Part shown: positions 50,305-57,462 of the stretch, in pieces
Numbering within the stretch: position 1 is the stretch's first letter
Layout of the letters: each line of letters starts with the position of its first letter
Source: Phycisphaeraceae bacterium
Lineage (GTDB): Bacteria; Planctomycetota; Phycisphaerae; Phycisphaerales; Phycisphaeraceae
NCBI GenBank assembly: GCA_028277745.1
Contig: JANQFR010000076.1
Location: 1-64,000 of the forward strand
DNA: 64,000 bases
Direction: 5' to 3'
Made by a program: the position numbers and the translations under genes
The notes under the pieces: model-generated
What the model was told of the DNA's origin: nothing
Databases searched by the model: none
What the model saw: only the letters and a program-made list of their open reading frames with translations

Positions 50305-51957
50305 ATGGCTTACCGCACTCTCCGTGATTTCGTCGAAGCGCTCGAACAGGCGGGCGAGCTGCACCGCGTGAAGGCGCCCGTCTCGCCCATCCTCGAGGTC
50401 ACCGAGATCGCCGACCGCGTGAGCAAGTCACCCGCCGCGCGGCCGAGCGATCACGCCAAGGCGTTCGACCCGCATCACCACCATCTCGGCGGCAAGGCGC
50501 TGCTGTTTGAAAACGTCGAGGGCGCCGCCTGGCCGCTGCTGATCAACGCGTTCGGCAGCTACCGCCGGATGGAGATGGCCCTGGGTTGCGAGGCGGGCGG
50601 GTTCGAGGCGCTGGCGCAGAAGGTGGCGGCGATCGCCAAGCCCGAGCCGCCGACCGGGCTGGTGGAGAAGATCAGGAAGGGGCTTGAGTTCGCCAAGATC
50701 GCCGCGATGGCGCCGAAGGCGGTGCGCTCGGGGCTGTGCCAGGAGGTGGTGCGGCAGGGTGACGAGATCAACCTGCTCGAGCTGCCCGTCATCAAGTGCT
50801 GGCCGCACGACGGCGACCCGCGGTCGTGCGGCTACGCGGTGACGCCGCAGGAGGCGGGCACGGCCAGGGGAGAAGGGCGTTACATCACGCTCGCCGGCGT
50901 CTACACCATCCACCCGGACGATGCGGGCAAGCCCGCGGGCACGCCCCGGCCGTCGCGCAACATCGGCATGTACCGGGCGCAGCTGATCGACGAGACCCGC
51001 ACCGCGATGCACTGGCACATGCACCACGACGGGGCCCGACACTGGCGCGCGTGGAAGAAAGCCGGCCGGCCGATGCCCTGCGCTATCGTGTTCGGCGGCG
51101 AGGCGGTGCTCCCCTACGCCGCCACCGCGCCCCTGCCGCCGGGGATCAGCGAGCTGCTCTTCGCCGGGTTCCTCAACGACGGCGGCATCCCGCTCGTGCG
51201 GTGCCGGACCATCGACTTGGACGTCCCCGCCAACGCCGAGCTGGTGATCGAAGGGCACGTCGACACCGAGGCGGGCGTCATCGGGTTCGATCCCACCCAG
51301 GAAAAATTAGGGCCGGGCGCCGTGTTTGAAGGGCCCTTCGGCGATCACACCGGCTTCTATAGTTTGCCCGATCGTTATCCGATCTTCACCGCTTCCGCGG
51401 TCACCCACCGAAACGACCCGATTTACCCGACCACGATCGTTGGCCTACCCCCGCAAGAAGACTATTATCTCGGCAAGGCGACCGAGCGGATCTTCCTGCC
51501 GTTGCTCCAGACGCTGATCCACGACATTATTGATTACGATCTACCCATGTTCGGGGCTTTCCATAATTGCGCTTTTGTCAAGATCAGGAAAGAGTATCCC
51601 CTGCAGGCCCGCCGGGTGATGCACGCGATCTGGGGCGCGGGGCAGATGGCGTGGACCAAGATGATCGTCGTGGTGGACGAGGACGTGGACGTGCACGACC
51701 ACGAGCAGGTGCTGTTTCACCTGTGCGCGAACATGGACCCCGGCCGGGACATCGAGGTGGTCAACGGCCCGCTGGACATCCTCGACCACGCGGCGCCGCG
51801 CCTGGGGGCGGGACACAAGATCGGGCTCGACGCGACGCGGAAGATCACCGGTGAAGAAGCCGGCGGTCACCCGGTGCGCGCCTGGCCGCAGCTGCTGGCG
51901 ATGTCGGAGCCGGTTCGGGCGCTGGTGGATCAGCGCTGGTCGGAATACGGGTTTTGA
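50305..51957 (+). CDS. UbiD-family decarboxylase
   Basis: A 550-residue prenylated-FMN-dependent decarboxylase. Family blocks include the N-terminal YRTLRDFVEALEQAGELHRV, RNIGMYRAQLIDETRTAMHW and HMHHDGARHW, then DGGIPLVRCRTIDLDVPANA, EGPFGDHTGFYSLPDRYPIF and TIVGLPPQEDYYLGKATERI. The R...E...E active-site set is likely within the middle blocks but was not mapped by alignment. The substrate could be a quinone precursor (ubiquinone or menaquinone) or another aromatic acid. No ubiX is adjacent. It follows tyrA-proC in one direction. Confidence 0.9.
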   Translation: MAYRTLRDFVEALEQAGELHRVKAPVSPILEVTEIADRVSKSPAARPSDHAKAFDPHHHHLGGKALLFENVEGAAWPLLINAFGSYRRMEMALGCEAGGFEALAQKVAAIAKPEPPTGLVEKIRKGLEFAKIAAMAPKAVRSGLCQEVVRQGDEINLLELPVIKCWPHDGDPRSCGYAVTPQEAGTARGEGRYITLAGVYTIHPDDAGKPAGTPRPSRNIGMYRAQLIDETRTAMHWHMHHDGARHWRAWKKAGRPMPCAIVFGGEAVLPYAATAPLPPGISELLFAGFLNDGGIPLVRCRTIDLDVPANAELVIEGHVDTEAGVIGFDPTQEKLGPGAVFEGPFGDHTGFYSLPDRYPIFTASAVTHRNDPIYPTTIVGLPPQEDYYLGKATERIFLPLLQTLIHDIIDYDLPMFGAFHNCAFVKIRKEYPLQARRVMHAIWGAGQMAWTKMIVVVDEDVDVHDHEQVLFHLCANMDPGRDIEVVNGPLDILDHAAPRLGAGHKIGLDATRKITGEEAGGHPVRAWPQLLAMSEPVRALVDQRWSEYGF

Positions 51958-52215
51958 TGAGCGCCTGCGTTCGCCGCCGCGCGTTGATGAGGTCGTGCGG
52001 CGTCGCGAGGTTGGGCGGCCGCCAGGGTTCGGGGCTCCGCGGGTCGTGGAACAAACGATAAAGCCATTGATGGAGTTTCATGTCCGGCGCCTTCCCGTTC
52101 GTCTGGGTTCCGAATTTACGGCGCCTCGGATCGTGCGGCCGCCGAAAAACGGGCGGGGATTTTGGTTGTTTTTCCGGCACGTGACATGATGCGGGCCGAC
52201 CCCGGCGTCCGGTAG
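51958..52215. other. Gene-free stretch between ubiD and the MocR regulator
   Basis: Together with 52216-52327 this is a 370-base gap. The first part holds no repeat family and no clear promoter. A minus-strand frame (52081 down to 51845) runs through it into the ubiD 3' end, but it is not well supported as a gene. The second part holds the symmetric GCACAG/CTGTGC array. Confidence 0.6.
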
Positions 52216-52292
52216 GCACAGCCTCCGCCGCGCGGCGGGGGCACAGCGGGATTGACGCCGACTGTGCCGGTCGGGTTCGCGGCCAACTGTGC
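52216..52292. promoter_or_regulatory. Four-site symmetric operator-like array upstream of the MocR gene
   Basis: GCACAG occurs at 52216-52221 and 52241-52246. Its reverse complement CTGTGC occurs at 52262-52267 and 52287-52292. Start-to-start spacings are 25, 21 and 25, so the array is exactly symmetric about 52254. A TTGACG (-35-like, 52252-52257) lies at the centre. The inner pair extends to GGCACAG/CTGTGCC. This probably is the autoregulatory site of the regulator at 52328. Confidence 0.55.
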
Positions 52293-52327
52293 ATGGCTTT
52301 CGAGCGTCGGGGCGGTAGCATGGGGCG

Positions 52328-53782
52328 ATGACGACGATGACAGACAACCCGGACCAGCGCCGGCTGTACGAGCAGGTGGCGGAGCGGGTGTCGGGGCTGA
52401 TCGCGTCGGGGGTGCTCGGCCCGGGGGACCGGGTGCCCTCGATCCGGCAGATGCGCGAACAGGCGTCGGTGAGCGTGTCGACCGTGCTGGAGGCGTACCG
52501 GCTGCTGGAAGACCGCGGGTTAATCCGAGCCCAGCCGCAGTCGGGGTATTTCGTGCGGGCGACGGCGGCGGACGCGCTGGCGGAGCCGGGAACCACGCCG
52601 GTGCCGGGTACGGTCAACAAAGTGGCGGTGCGGGCATTGTCGCTACGTCTGAGCCAGGAGCTCAATAACGGCAAGTCGGTCAGGCTCGGAGCGGCGTCGC
52701 CGGACATGGCGTTGCTGCCGCTGGCGGCGGTGAACCGCTGCCTGTCGCGGGTGGTGCGTGAAGACCCCGCGTCGGCGCACGCATACGCGCCGCCGCCGGG
52801 TCCGCTGCGGCTGCGCCGTCAATTGGCCAAGTGGATGCTGCGGGCCGGGTGCACCGTCGGGCCCGATGAGATCGTGGCGACCAACGGTGCGACGGAGGCG
52901 GTGTCGCTGTGCCTCCGGTCGGTGACGCGGCCGGGCGACACCGTGGCGATCGAGTCGCCGACGTATTACGGGCTGCTGGAGACGATGGAGGGGCTGGGGC
53001 TCCAGGCGATCGAGGTGACCACGTCGCCGCGGGACGGGATCGACCTCAACGCGCTCGCCGAGGCGTTCGACTCGGGCGGGGCTCGCGTGCTGGTGTTGAA
53101 CACGAGCTTCAGCAACCCCCTGGGCCATTGCGTGTCCGATTCGAAGAAGCAGCACTTGATCGGGATGCTTGAACGCTATGACGCGGTGCTGATCGAAGAC
53201 GACATCTACGGCGAGCAGGGGTTTGAGGGCGTCCGCCCCAAGGCCTACAAGGCGTTTGACCGCGGCGACCATGTGATGTACTGCAACTCGCTGTGCAAGA
53301 CGATGTCGCCGGCGCTGCGTGCGGGGTGGTGCGTGCCGGGCGCGCGGCGGCAGGGTGAGGTCGAACTGCTGAAGCTGGCGTTGTCGCACTCGTGCGCGAC
53401 GATGTGCCAGCTCGCGGCGGCGATGATGCTCGAAAGCGGCGGGTTCGACCGGTCGCTGAGGCGGCTGCGGCGGGCGTATCGGAGCAATATCGAGAAGATG
53501 ACCGACGCGGTCGCCCGGGAGTTCCCCTCCGGGACGCGGGTGACGCGGCCGCGGGGCGGGCACGTGCTCTGGGTGCAGATGCCCGAGGCGATCGACAGCC
53601 TGGCGCTGCATGACGAGGCGAGCCGCCGGGGGATCAGTATCGCGCCGGGCCACTTGTTTTCGACCACCGACCGCTACCGGCACTGTATGCGCCTGAACGC
53701 GGCCCTGCCGTGGGACGGCCGAGTCGCCGAGGCGCTGGCGACGCTGGGCCGGCTGGTCGCGAGTGACCTGGAACATGGGTGA
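52328..53782 (+). CDS. MocR-type regulator (GntR domain plus PLP aminotransferase fold)
   Basis: A 484-residue transcription factor. The N-terminal GntR winged helix (LYEQVAERVSGLIASGVLGP, then GDRVPSIRQMREQASVSVST and VLEAYRLLEDRGLI) is fused to an aminotransferase class I/II domain. That domain has VATNGATEAVSLCLRSV, a PLP-contact ESPTYYG, NPLGHC (usually NPxG) and the PLP lysine in YCNSLCKTMSPALRAGW. The group senses PLP or an amino compound. No obvious metabolic target is adjacent. An operator-like array precedes it, and a family B hairpin follows one base past the stop. Confidence 0.93.
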   Translation: MTTMTDNPDQRRLYEQVAERVSGLIASGVLGPGDRVPSIRQMREQASVSVSTVLEAYRLLEDRGLIRAQPQSGYFVRATAADALAEPGTTPVPGTVNKVAVRALSLRLSQELNNGKSVRLGAASPDMALLPLAAVNRCLSRVVREDPASAHAYAPPPGPLRLRRQLAKWMLRAGCTVGPDEIVATNGATEAVSLCLRSVTRPGDTVAIESPTYYGLLETMEGLGLQAIEVTTSPRDGIDLNALAEAFDSGGARVLVLNTSFSNPLGHCVSDSKKQHLIGMLERYDAVLIEDDIYGEQGFEGVRPKAYKAFDRGDHVMYCNSLCKTMSPALRAGWCVPGARRQGEVELLKLALSHSCATMCQLAAAMMLESGGFDRSLRRLRRAYRSNIEKMTDAVAREFPSGTRVTRPRGGHVLWVQMPEAIDSLALHDEASRRGISIAPGHLFSTTDRYRHCMRLNAALPWDGRVAEALATLGRLVASDLEHG

Positions 53783-53783
53783 G

Positions 53784-53863
53784 AAGCCGGACCTGAGCGG
53801 AGCGAAGGTCCGGATCGCATCGGCGAAAACCATCCGGACCTTCGCTCCGCTCAGGTCCGGCTT
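53784..53863. repeat. Dispersed long hairpin, family B copy 3
   Basis: 80 bases with two perfect 32-base arms and a 16-base loop (nearly that of copy 2, ending GGCGAAAACC). At the variable stem position this copy has GCGGAGCG paired with CGCTCCGC. It starts one base past the MocR stop and lies 16 bases from the converging lipoprotein gene. Confidence 0.95.
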
Positions 53864-53879
53864 GACCATTCACATTTGC

Positions 53880-54677
53880 TCAGGGATCGCAGATGGTGCG
53901 CGGCCACTCGACGTGATACTTCTTGAGCACCTGAAGGAATCGCCCGCTTTCGCAGAGCTCGACGATGCGTTGATTGAACGTGTCGCGCAGGCCCGCGTCT
54001 TTGAAGCCGGCTCCGAATTCGGTGGCCTCTGAGAAGATGGTGTGGTAGACGACGTCGCCGGTGTTGTGGCCCGCCTGCGCGGTGAAGTAGTCGAAGATGC
54101 TGCGGTCGATGACGATGACGTCGGCCTCGGCCTCCCAGAACGCCCGCACCTGATCGGCCTGGTCGGCGAACGCGGTGTAGTTTTCACGCTGCGGCCCGTT
54201 CGGGGCGTAGAGCTTCTTGAAGTCGGGGCCGAGTTCGAGGTCGGCGCCCTGCCAGGCGAGCACCTTGTGCCCGGCCAGGTCCGCGACGCGGTCGATCTCC
54301 AGGCCCGCGGACTTCCGGGTGATGGCGGCGTTATGGAAGGCGATGAATTCTTTGGAGTAAAACACCCCGTCGTCGCTGAACTTCAAGACGGCGACGGCGA
54401 CATCGGCGCGTCCTTCCGGCACCGCGGCCTGTAACGCGTGGTACGGCATCTGAATGAATTGAATGGGCTTACCCGGCAACGCCTCGCGCACGAGGTCGAC
54501 CTCGATGCCGGACGTGGCGCGGTCGATGACGTAAGGGGGGATATCCAACGAAATCGCAACCCTCAGCGGCCGCTGCGTGACCGGCTGCTGGCAGCCGGCC
54601 AAGAACAGTACGAGCGGCATCGCGGCGATGAATACCGCACGCCATACAGGAACGACGGTGTGGAAAGTGCTGATCAT
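53880..54677 (-). CDS. Solute-binding lipoprotein, family 3
   Basis: A 265-residue periplasmic binding protein. ATG 54677 with AAGGAA upstream gives a signal ending in lipobox LAGC (PLVLFLAGCQQ). The mature domain starts PLRVAISLDIPPYVI and has EVDLVREALPGK, GRADVAVAVLKFSDD and DVIVIDRSIFDYF, as in the SBP family 3 amino-acid binders. No permease or ATPase gene is adjacent, so it is an orphan receptor, or the rest is encoded elsewhere. Confidence 0.88.
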   Translation of the reverse strand: MISTFHTVVPVWRAVFIAAMPLVLFLAGCQQPVTQRPLRVAISLDIPPYVIDRATSGIEVDLVREALPGKPIQFIQMPYHALQAAVPEGRADVAVAVLKFSDDGVFYSKEFIAFHNAAITRKSAGLEIDRVADLAGHKVLAWQGADLELGPDFKKLYAPNGPQRENYTAFADQADQVRAFWEAEADVIVIDRSIFDYFTAQAGHNTGDVVYHTIFSEATEFGAGFKDAGLRDTFNQRIVELCESGRFLQVLKKYHVEWPRTICDP

Positions 54678-54826
54678 CTGGTTCCTTATCTTGCTTGAAT
54701 GGACATCCCTCATTTGAGCCTCGCCCGACTACGCCCGAATTTTCATGCACCAGTGTAATGTCCCTCAGGAACCCCGGCTTACGACCTTCCCCAAGGTCGG
54801 ACCTTTCCGTGAGAAAATTCCTTCCA

Positions 54827-54851
54827 CTCTGTGGTCTCTGTGTACTCTGTG
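54827..54851 (+). repeat. Three CTCTGTG units, period 9
   Basis: CTCTGTG at 54827-54833, 54836-54842 and 54845-54851, in the divergent gap between the lipoprotein and metallophosphoesterase genes. A perfect 7-bp hairpin, CGACCTT-CCCC-AAGGTCG (54782-54799), lies just upstream. It is the only copy in the window. Similar short-period CTCTGTG strings occur in many bacterial intergenic regions. Confidence 0.6.
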
Positions 54852-54907
54852 TTTTATCCCATCAGATCCTATCGAGCGAGACCGCTTAAAATGCGGTCGG
54901 TCAGACC

Positions 54908-55960
54908 ATGGTGATTGCTTTATTCATCCTCGCGGTGTTGGGTTGGGCGATGCTGCTGCGCCTGTGGGTGGGGTGGCTCTACACGTTCGGCCCGTCGGAC
55001 GGGCTGCTGTCGGGGTTGTATCTGCTGCACGCTGCGGTGCTGGCGGGCGTCGCGGTCTGGCTCGGTTGGGGCCTGGATGAACCCGGCGCGGCGACGCATT
55101 GGTTCGTGGTGCTGGGCGCCGCGGCGTTCGTGGGACTGATGGCGGCGTACGCGTGGCGGTGGATCACGCGGCAACGCGTCCCGACGCGGGCCGAGGTTCA
55201 CCGCTTCTCGCCGGACATGGCGCTGGGCGGGCTCAAGGGGTGGGCGGCTCGGTTACCCGGCAATGAGCTGCTGTCGCTGCGCGTCGTGGAGTATGAGTTG
55301 TGGTTCGAGCGGCTGCCCGAGGCGATGGACGGCAAGACACTGCTGCACCTGACCGACACGCACTTCAACGACACGCCGACCCGGGCGTACTACGCCGAGG
55401 CGATCCGGCTGGCGAACCAGAAGCCGGCGGACCTGATCGCGCTGACCGGCGACGTGATGGACCACCTGGAAACCCGCGACTGGCTGGAAGACACGCTGGG
55501 CCAGCTCGACGCGCCGCTGGGGCGTTACTTCATACTGGGGAACCATGACGTCGACGGCGCCGCGGAACGCCGTGAGGCCCTGGAGGCGCTGGGCTGGGTT
55601 GACACCGCGGGACGCAGCGTCCGGGTCGCGGGCATGGAGGTCGGCGGGAGTGAGCGGCCGTGGATGGGCGAGCGGCCGACCTGGGCCGGCGAGGGGTTCC
55701 GGCTGTTGCTGAGCCACACGCCTTACGAGTTCAACTGGGCGCGGAAGGCGGGGGTCGACCTGATGCTCGCCGGCCACCTGCACGGCGGCCACCTGCGGCT
55801 GCCGGTGGTGGGCTGCCCCAACGGCGCGCCCTACAAGCACGGCGTCTACCGCCGCGGCCGGACGACGCTGGAGGTGTGTGCCGGGCTGGGGCAGGTGACG
55901 CCGCTGCGTTACGGCTGCCGGCCGGAGGCGGCGCGGCTGGTGCTGCGGCGCGGGGTTTAG
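54908..55960 (+). CDS. Membrane-anchored metallophosphoesterase (YaeI-like)
   Basis: A 350-residue protein. Three N-terminal hydrophobic segments lie within residues 1-85 (VIALFILAVLGWAMLLRLWV; GLYLLHAAVLAGVAVWLGW; FVVLGAAAFVGLMAAYAW). A calcineurin-like domain follows: LLHLTDTHFND (DxH), LIALTGDVMDHL (GD), YFILGNHDVDG (GNHD), LLLSHTPYE (H) and MLAGHLHGGHLRLP (GHxH). It resembles YaeI-type lipid or UDP-sugar phosphoesterases. The TAG stop is supplied by a family D repeat. The cardiolipin synthase downstream suggests a phospholipid role. Confidence 0.85.
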   Translation: MVIALFILAVLGWAMLLRLWVGWLYTFGPSDGLLSGLYLLHAAVLAGVAVWLGWGLDEPGAATHWFVVLGAAAFVGLMAAYAWRWITRQRVPTRAEVHRFSPDMALGGLKGWAARLPGNELLSLRVVEYELWFERLPEAMDGKTLLHLTDTHFNDTPTRAYYAEAIRLANQKPADLIALTGDVMDHLETRDWLEDTLGQLDAPLGRYFILGNHDVDGAAERREALEALGWVDTAGRSVRVAGMEVGGSERPWMGERPTWAGEGFRLLLSHTPYEFNWARKAGVDLMLAGHLHGGHLRLPVVGCPNGAPYKHGVYRRGRTTLEVCAGLGQVTPLRYGCRPEAARLVLRRGV

Positions 55961-55983
55961 CGCCGGCCCGCAGGGCCAGGCTG
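55956..55983. repeat. Dispersed hairpin repeat, family D copy 3
   Basis: TTTAGCG followed by CCGGCCC-GCA-GGGCCAG and GCTG: the family D element with one base changed in the right arm. The stop codon of the preceding gene (TAG 55958-55960) is inside the element. Confidence 0.75.
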
Positions 55984-56034
55984 CCGCTGCATGCCATGGG
56001 TTTTGCTCGCGTCGCGGCGCCGGTATCCTGTTGA

Positions 56035-57417
56035 ATGATGCATATTTTCTGGCCGCTGATTCATCTCTCCTTCGCGGTAGGGGCGCTGCTGGCGATGGTG
56101 GCGGGGGCGCACATGATCCGTCAGCAGCGATCGCCGTCGAGCACGATCGCGTGGCTGTTGGTGATCGTGATCATGCCGTACATCGGGGTGCCGCTGTACC
56201 TGATGCTCAGCGGCCGGAAGGCGAAGCAGCGGGCGTCACGCAAAGGCGTGTTGAAGATCGCCCAGCAAGAAGCCGCGCCGCTGGACCAGACCGGCCGGGC
56301 CGACAGCCTGCTGCGCGCCTATTCCCTGCCCGCGGCGACCGTGGGCAACCGGGTCGAGCTGTGCGTGAACGGCGAGATCGGCTATCAGCGCCTCGTCGAG
56401 CTGATCGAGTCGGCGACCCGGAGCATCGACCTCGCGACGTTCGTGTTCCACCTCGACGAGGTCGGCCGGGAGATCCTCGGGCGTCTGTCGCGCAAGGCGG
56501 AGGCGGGGGTCGACGTGCGGCTGCTGGTGGACGCGGTCGGGACGTTGCCGGTCACCAGGCACGGGTATCACCCGCTGGTCGAGGCGGGCGGGCACGTGGC
56601 GATGTTCATGCCGCTGGTTCATTTCCACGGTCACAGCAACCTGAGGAACCACCGCAAGATCCTGGTGGTCGATGGGGTGCGGGTGATCGCGGGGGGGACG
56701 AACATCGGAAACGAATACATCGGCCCGACGCCGATGGCGGGGCGGTGGCGCGACTTGTCGTTCGTGCTGGAGGGGCCGGGGGCGGCGACGTACGCCGCGA
56801 TCTTCGACTCGGACTGGCGGTTCGCCAACGGCGACGGGGCGCCGCCGAAGACCGAGAGGCCGGTGCGGACCGGCGTGGGCGACGCGGTCGTTCAGGTCAC
56901 GCCCGCCGGGCCTGACGTGGAGACCGACGCGCTGTACGACGTGATCCTCTCGTCGATTTTCGACGCTCAGCGCCGCGTATGGATCGTCACCCCGTACTTC
57001 GTGCCTGACGACGCGCTGGCGCAATCCCTGGCGATCGCGGCCCGGCGGGGGGTCGACGTGCGCGTCCTGACGCCCCGCAAGTCCAATCACCTGATGGCCA
57101 ACCTCGCCAGCGGCACGTATCTCCGCGAGGCCCAGTCTGCCGGCGTCAAGGTGCTGCTCTACCCCGAGGGGATGGTCCACGCCAAGGCCATGATCGTGGA
57201 CGACGAACTGGCCATGATCGGCTCGGCGAACATGGATATGCGGAGCCTGTTCCTCAATTACGAGGTGTCGATGTTTGTGTATTCCCGGCGCGAGATCGAC
57301 CTGACCGTCGCGTGGTACGAAGACCTGGCCGGCTACTGCGAGCAGGGGATCGACGACGTCGGCCCCGTGCGCGACCTGGTGGAAGGCATCGCGCGGATCG
57401 TCGCGCCCTTGTTGTAA
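56035..57417 (+). CDS. cls: Cardiolipin synthase (phospholipase D family)
   Basis: A 460-residue inner-membrane enzyme joining two phosphatidylglycerols. Two N-terminal helices (FAVGALLAMVAGAHM; TIAWLLVIVIMPYIGVPLYLM) precede two PLD domains. The first catalytic motif is HSNLRNHRKILVVDG (H-x-K, with an NLRNHRK lead typical of Cls). The second is VHAKAMIVDDELAMIGSANMD. The length fits ClsA (about 480). It follows the metallophosphoesterase after 74 bases and converges on the acetylesterase across a family C hairpin. Confidence 0.94.
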   Translation: MMHIFWPLIHLSFAVGALLAMVAGAHMIRQQRSPSSTIAWLLVIVIMPYIGVPLYLMLSGRKAKQRASRKGVLKIAQQEAAPLDQTGRADSLLRAYSLPAATVGNRVELCVNGEIGYQRLVELIESATRSIDLATFVFHLDEVGREILGRLSRKAEAGVDVRLLVDAVGTLPVTRHGYHPLVEAGGHVAMFMPLVHFHGHSNLRNHRKILVVDGVRVIAGGTNIGNEYIGPTPMAGRWRDLSFVLEGPGAATYAAIFDSDWRFANGDGAPPKTERPVRTGVGDAVVQVTPAGPDVETDALYDVILSSIFDAQRRVWIVTPYFVPDDALAQSLAIAARRGVDVRVLTPRKSNHLMANLASGTYLREAQSAGVKVLLYPEGMVHAKAMIVDDELAMIGSANMDMRSLFLNYEVSMFVYSRREIDLTVAWYEDLAGYCEQGIDDVGPVRDLVEGIARIVAPLL

Positions 57418-57423
57418 ATCTCC

Positions 57424-57453
57424 GAAGCCCAGGGATGGCAATCCCCGGGCTTC
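57424..57453. repeat. Dispersed hairpin repeat, family C copy 3
   Basis: GAAGCCCAGGGA (57424-57435), loop TGGCAA, TCCCCGGGCTTC (57442-57453): 11 of 12 pairs, with one A/C mismatch on the plus strand (a G/U pair on the minus). It is followed by CTTCTTC. It lies in the convergent gap between cls and the acetylesterase gene. Confidence 0.8.
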
Positions 57454-57462
57454 TTCTTCACC

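Noticed and set aside
51845-52081. Minus-strand frame of 78 residues (KLHQWLYRLFHDPRSPEPWR start) after ubiD
   Set aside because: Half of it overlaps the ubiD 3' coding end, the C-terminal part is low-complexity P/A, and the ribosome-binding site is poor. It could be a short real gene, but the sequence alone does not support it.
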